Assembly: GCA_947568835.1 (NCBI GenBank)
Contig: OX387604.1
Location: 29,179,351-29,243,350 of the forward strand
Reading direction: 5' to 3'
Length of the DNA stretch: 64,000 bases
Origin: Protonemura montana
Taxonomy: Eukaryota > Arthropoda > Insecta > Plecoptera > Nemouridae
Position numbers and translations under genes: made by a program. Below the pieces are notes generated by a model. That model saw only the letters and a list, made by a program, of their open reading frames with translations. It was not told where the DNA came from and ran no database searches. Shown here piece by piece: positions 63,576 to 64,000 of this stretch; positions within the stretch are counted from its first letter, which is position 1, and each line of letters begins with the position of its first letter.

Positions 63576-64000
63576 TATCAACGATACATGCTGGCAGCAT
63601 ATCGAGTTCAATTTCAAGGGAACTTTAATAACAAAACTGTATCGCAGTGAAATGAATAAACCTAACAAATGACTCTTCAGATCGTGTCCGGTGCAACAAA
63701 TACAACACCCATCAGACCCAAGGTTAACACTTTTAGATCAAAGAAAAGGAAATCACAGGATAGGAAAAAAATGTAAAAGTTTAAAAAGCAACTTCAACAA
63801 GAATGTTCTAGTATTAGCCTGCCAAAGCTATGTTGACATTAGTCATTTAAGAGATATTTTTAACAAAATAAAGAGCAATATATATATATATATATACATG
63901 AGATATTATATGAGTCCCTAGAATTAAAAGCCAGGAGATAGACTATGTCTGAAATGAGGTCAATGATGCTTGCTTTTAGACAAAATAATTTGGGAATCAG

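Overview
This is animal nuclear DNA, almost certainly from an invertebrate. The only recognisable host gene has GT-AG and GC-AG introns and encodes very-long-chain acyl-CoA dehydrogenase (VLCAD). Non-LTR retrotransposon fragments, a P-element/THAP9-type transposase remnant and 5S-rRNA-derived SINEs lie around it. A short TTAGG run and the 5S-like sequence are compatible with an arthropod or another invertebrate, but I cannot name the taxon.

The dominant feature is minisatellite DNA. By my tally roughly half of the window (about 34 kb) is tandem repeat, in some thirty arrays with largely unrelated units of 6 to 89 bp. From left to right: a 19-bp array at the left edge (1-463); an 11-kb array of a 21-bp unit (2260-13265) that is open in all six frames and contains higher-order duplications; a 16-bp array; a 5'-truncated LINE (14815-19495) split by about 70 in-frame copies of a 57/66-bp piece of its own reverse-transcriptase ORF; 65-, 7-, 30-, 27- and 32-bp arrays (20416-24441); 13-, 27-, 8- and 24-bp arrays (25187-28948); a 5S-headed SINE (29098-29955); 54- and 11-bp arrays (30043-32354); 3.3 kb of single-copy DNA; a 21-bp array (35708-36667); a compound 9/8/9-bp array (37551-39327); a second, inverted 5S-headed SINE (39640-40456); 31-, 11- and 60-bp arrays (40859-42971); a 77-bp array (46281-47748); 9- and 6-bp arrays (49403-49981); a 69-bp array running into a diverged GCGTTT-rich tract (51394-52180); and a second LINE fragment (52790-53656).

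The right end (55863 to beyond 64000, minus strand) holds the last six coding exons of the VLCAD gene, about 381 codons. This covers the end of the middle domain, the C-terminal helical domain with the catalytic glutamate, and the VLCAD-specific C-terminal extension. The 5' exons lie beyond the right edge. Its introns carry two pure minisatellites (12 and 14 bp), a poly-G tract, a dead P-element transposase, one GC-AG splice pair and a CTAAC repeat at the branch-point distance of one acceptor.

The very long open frames over the arrays (up to about 3,800 codons) come from stop-free units whose length is a multiple of three, or whose frames are all stop-free. They are not proteins. Outside the VLCAD gene and the transposon remnants I see no convincing coding sequence. 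The most unusual items are the LINE that amplified part of its own ORF2 as a VNTR, the SINE family with a tandemly amplified 5S-like head, and the higher-order structure and CpG-decay pattern of the 21-bp array.
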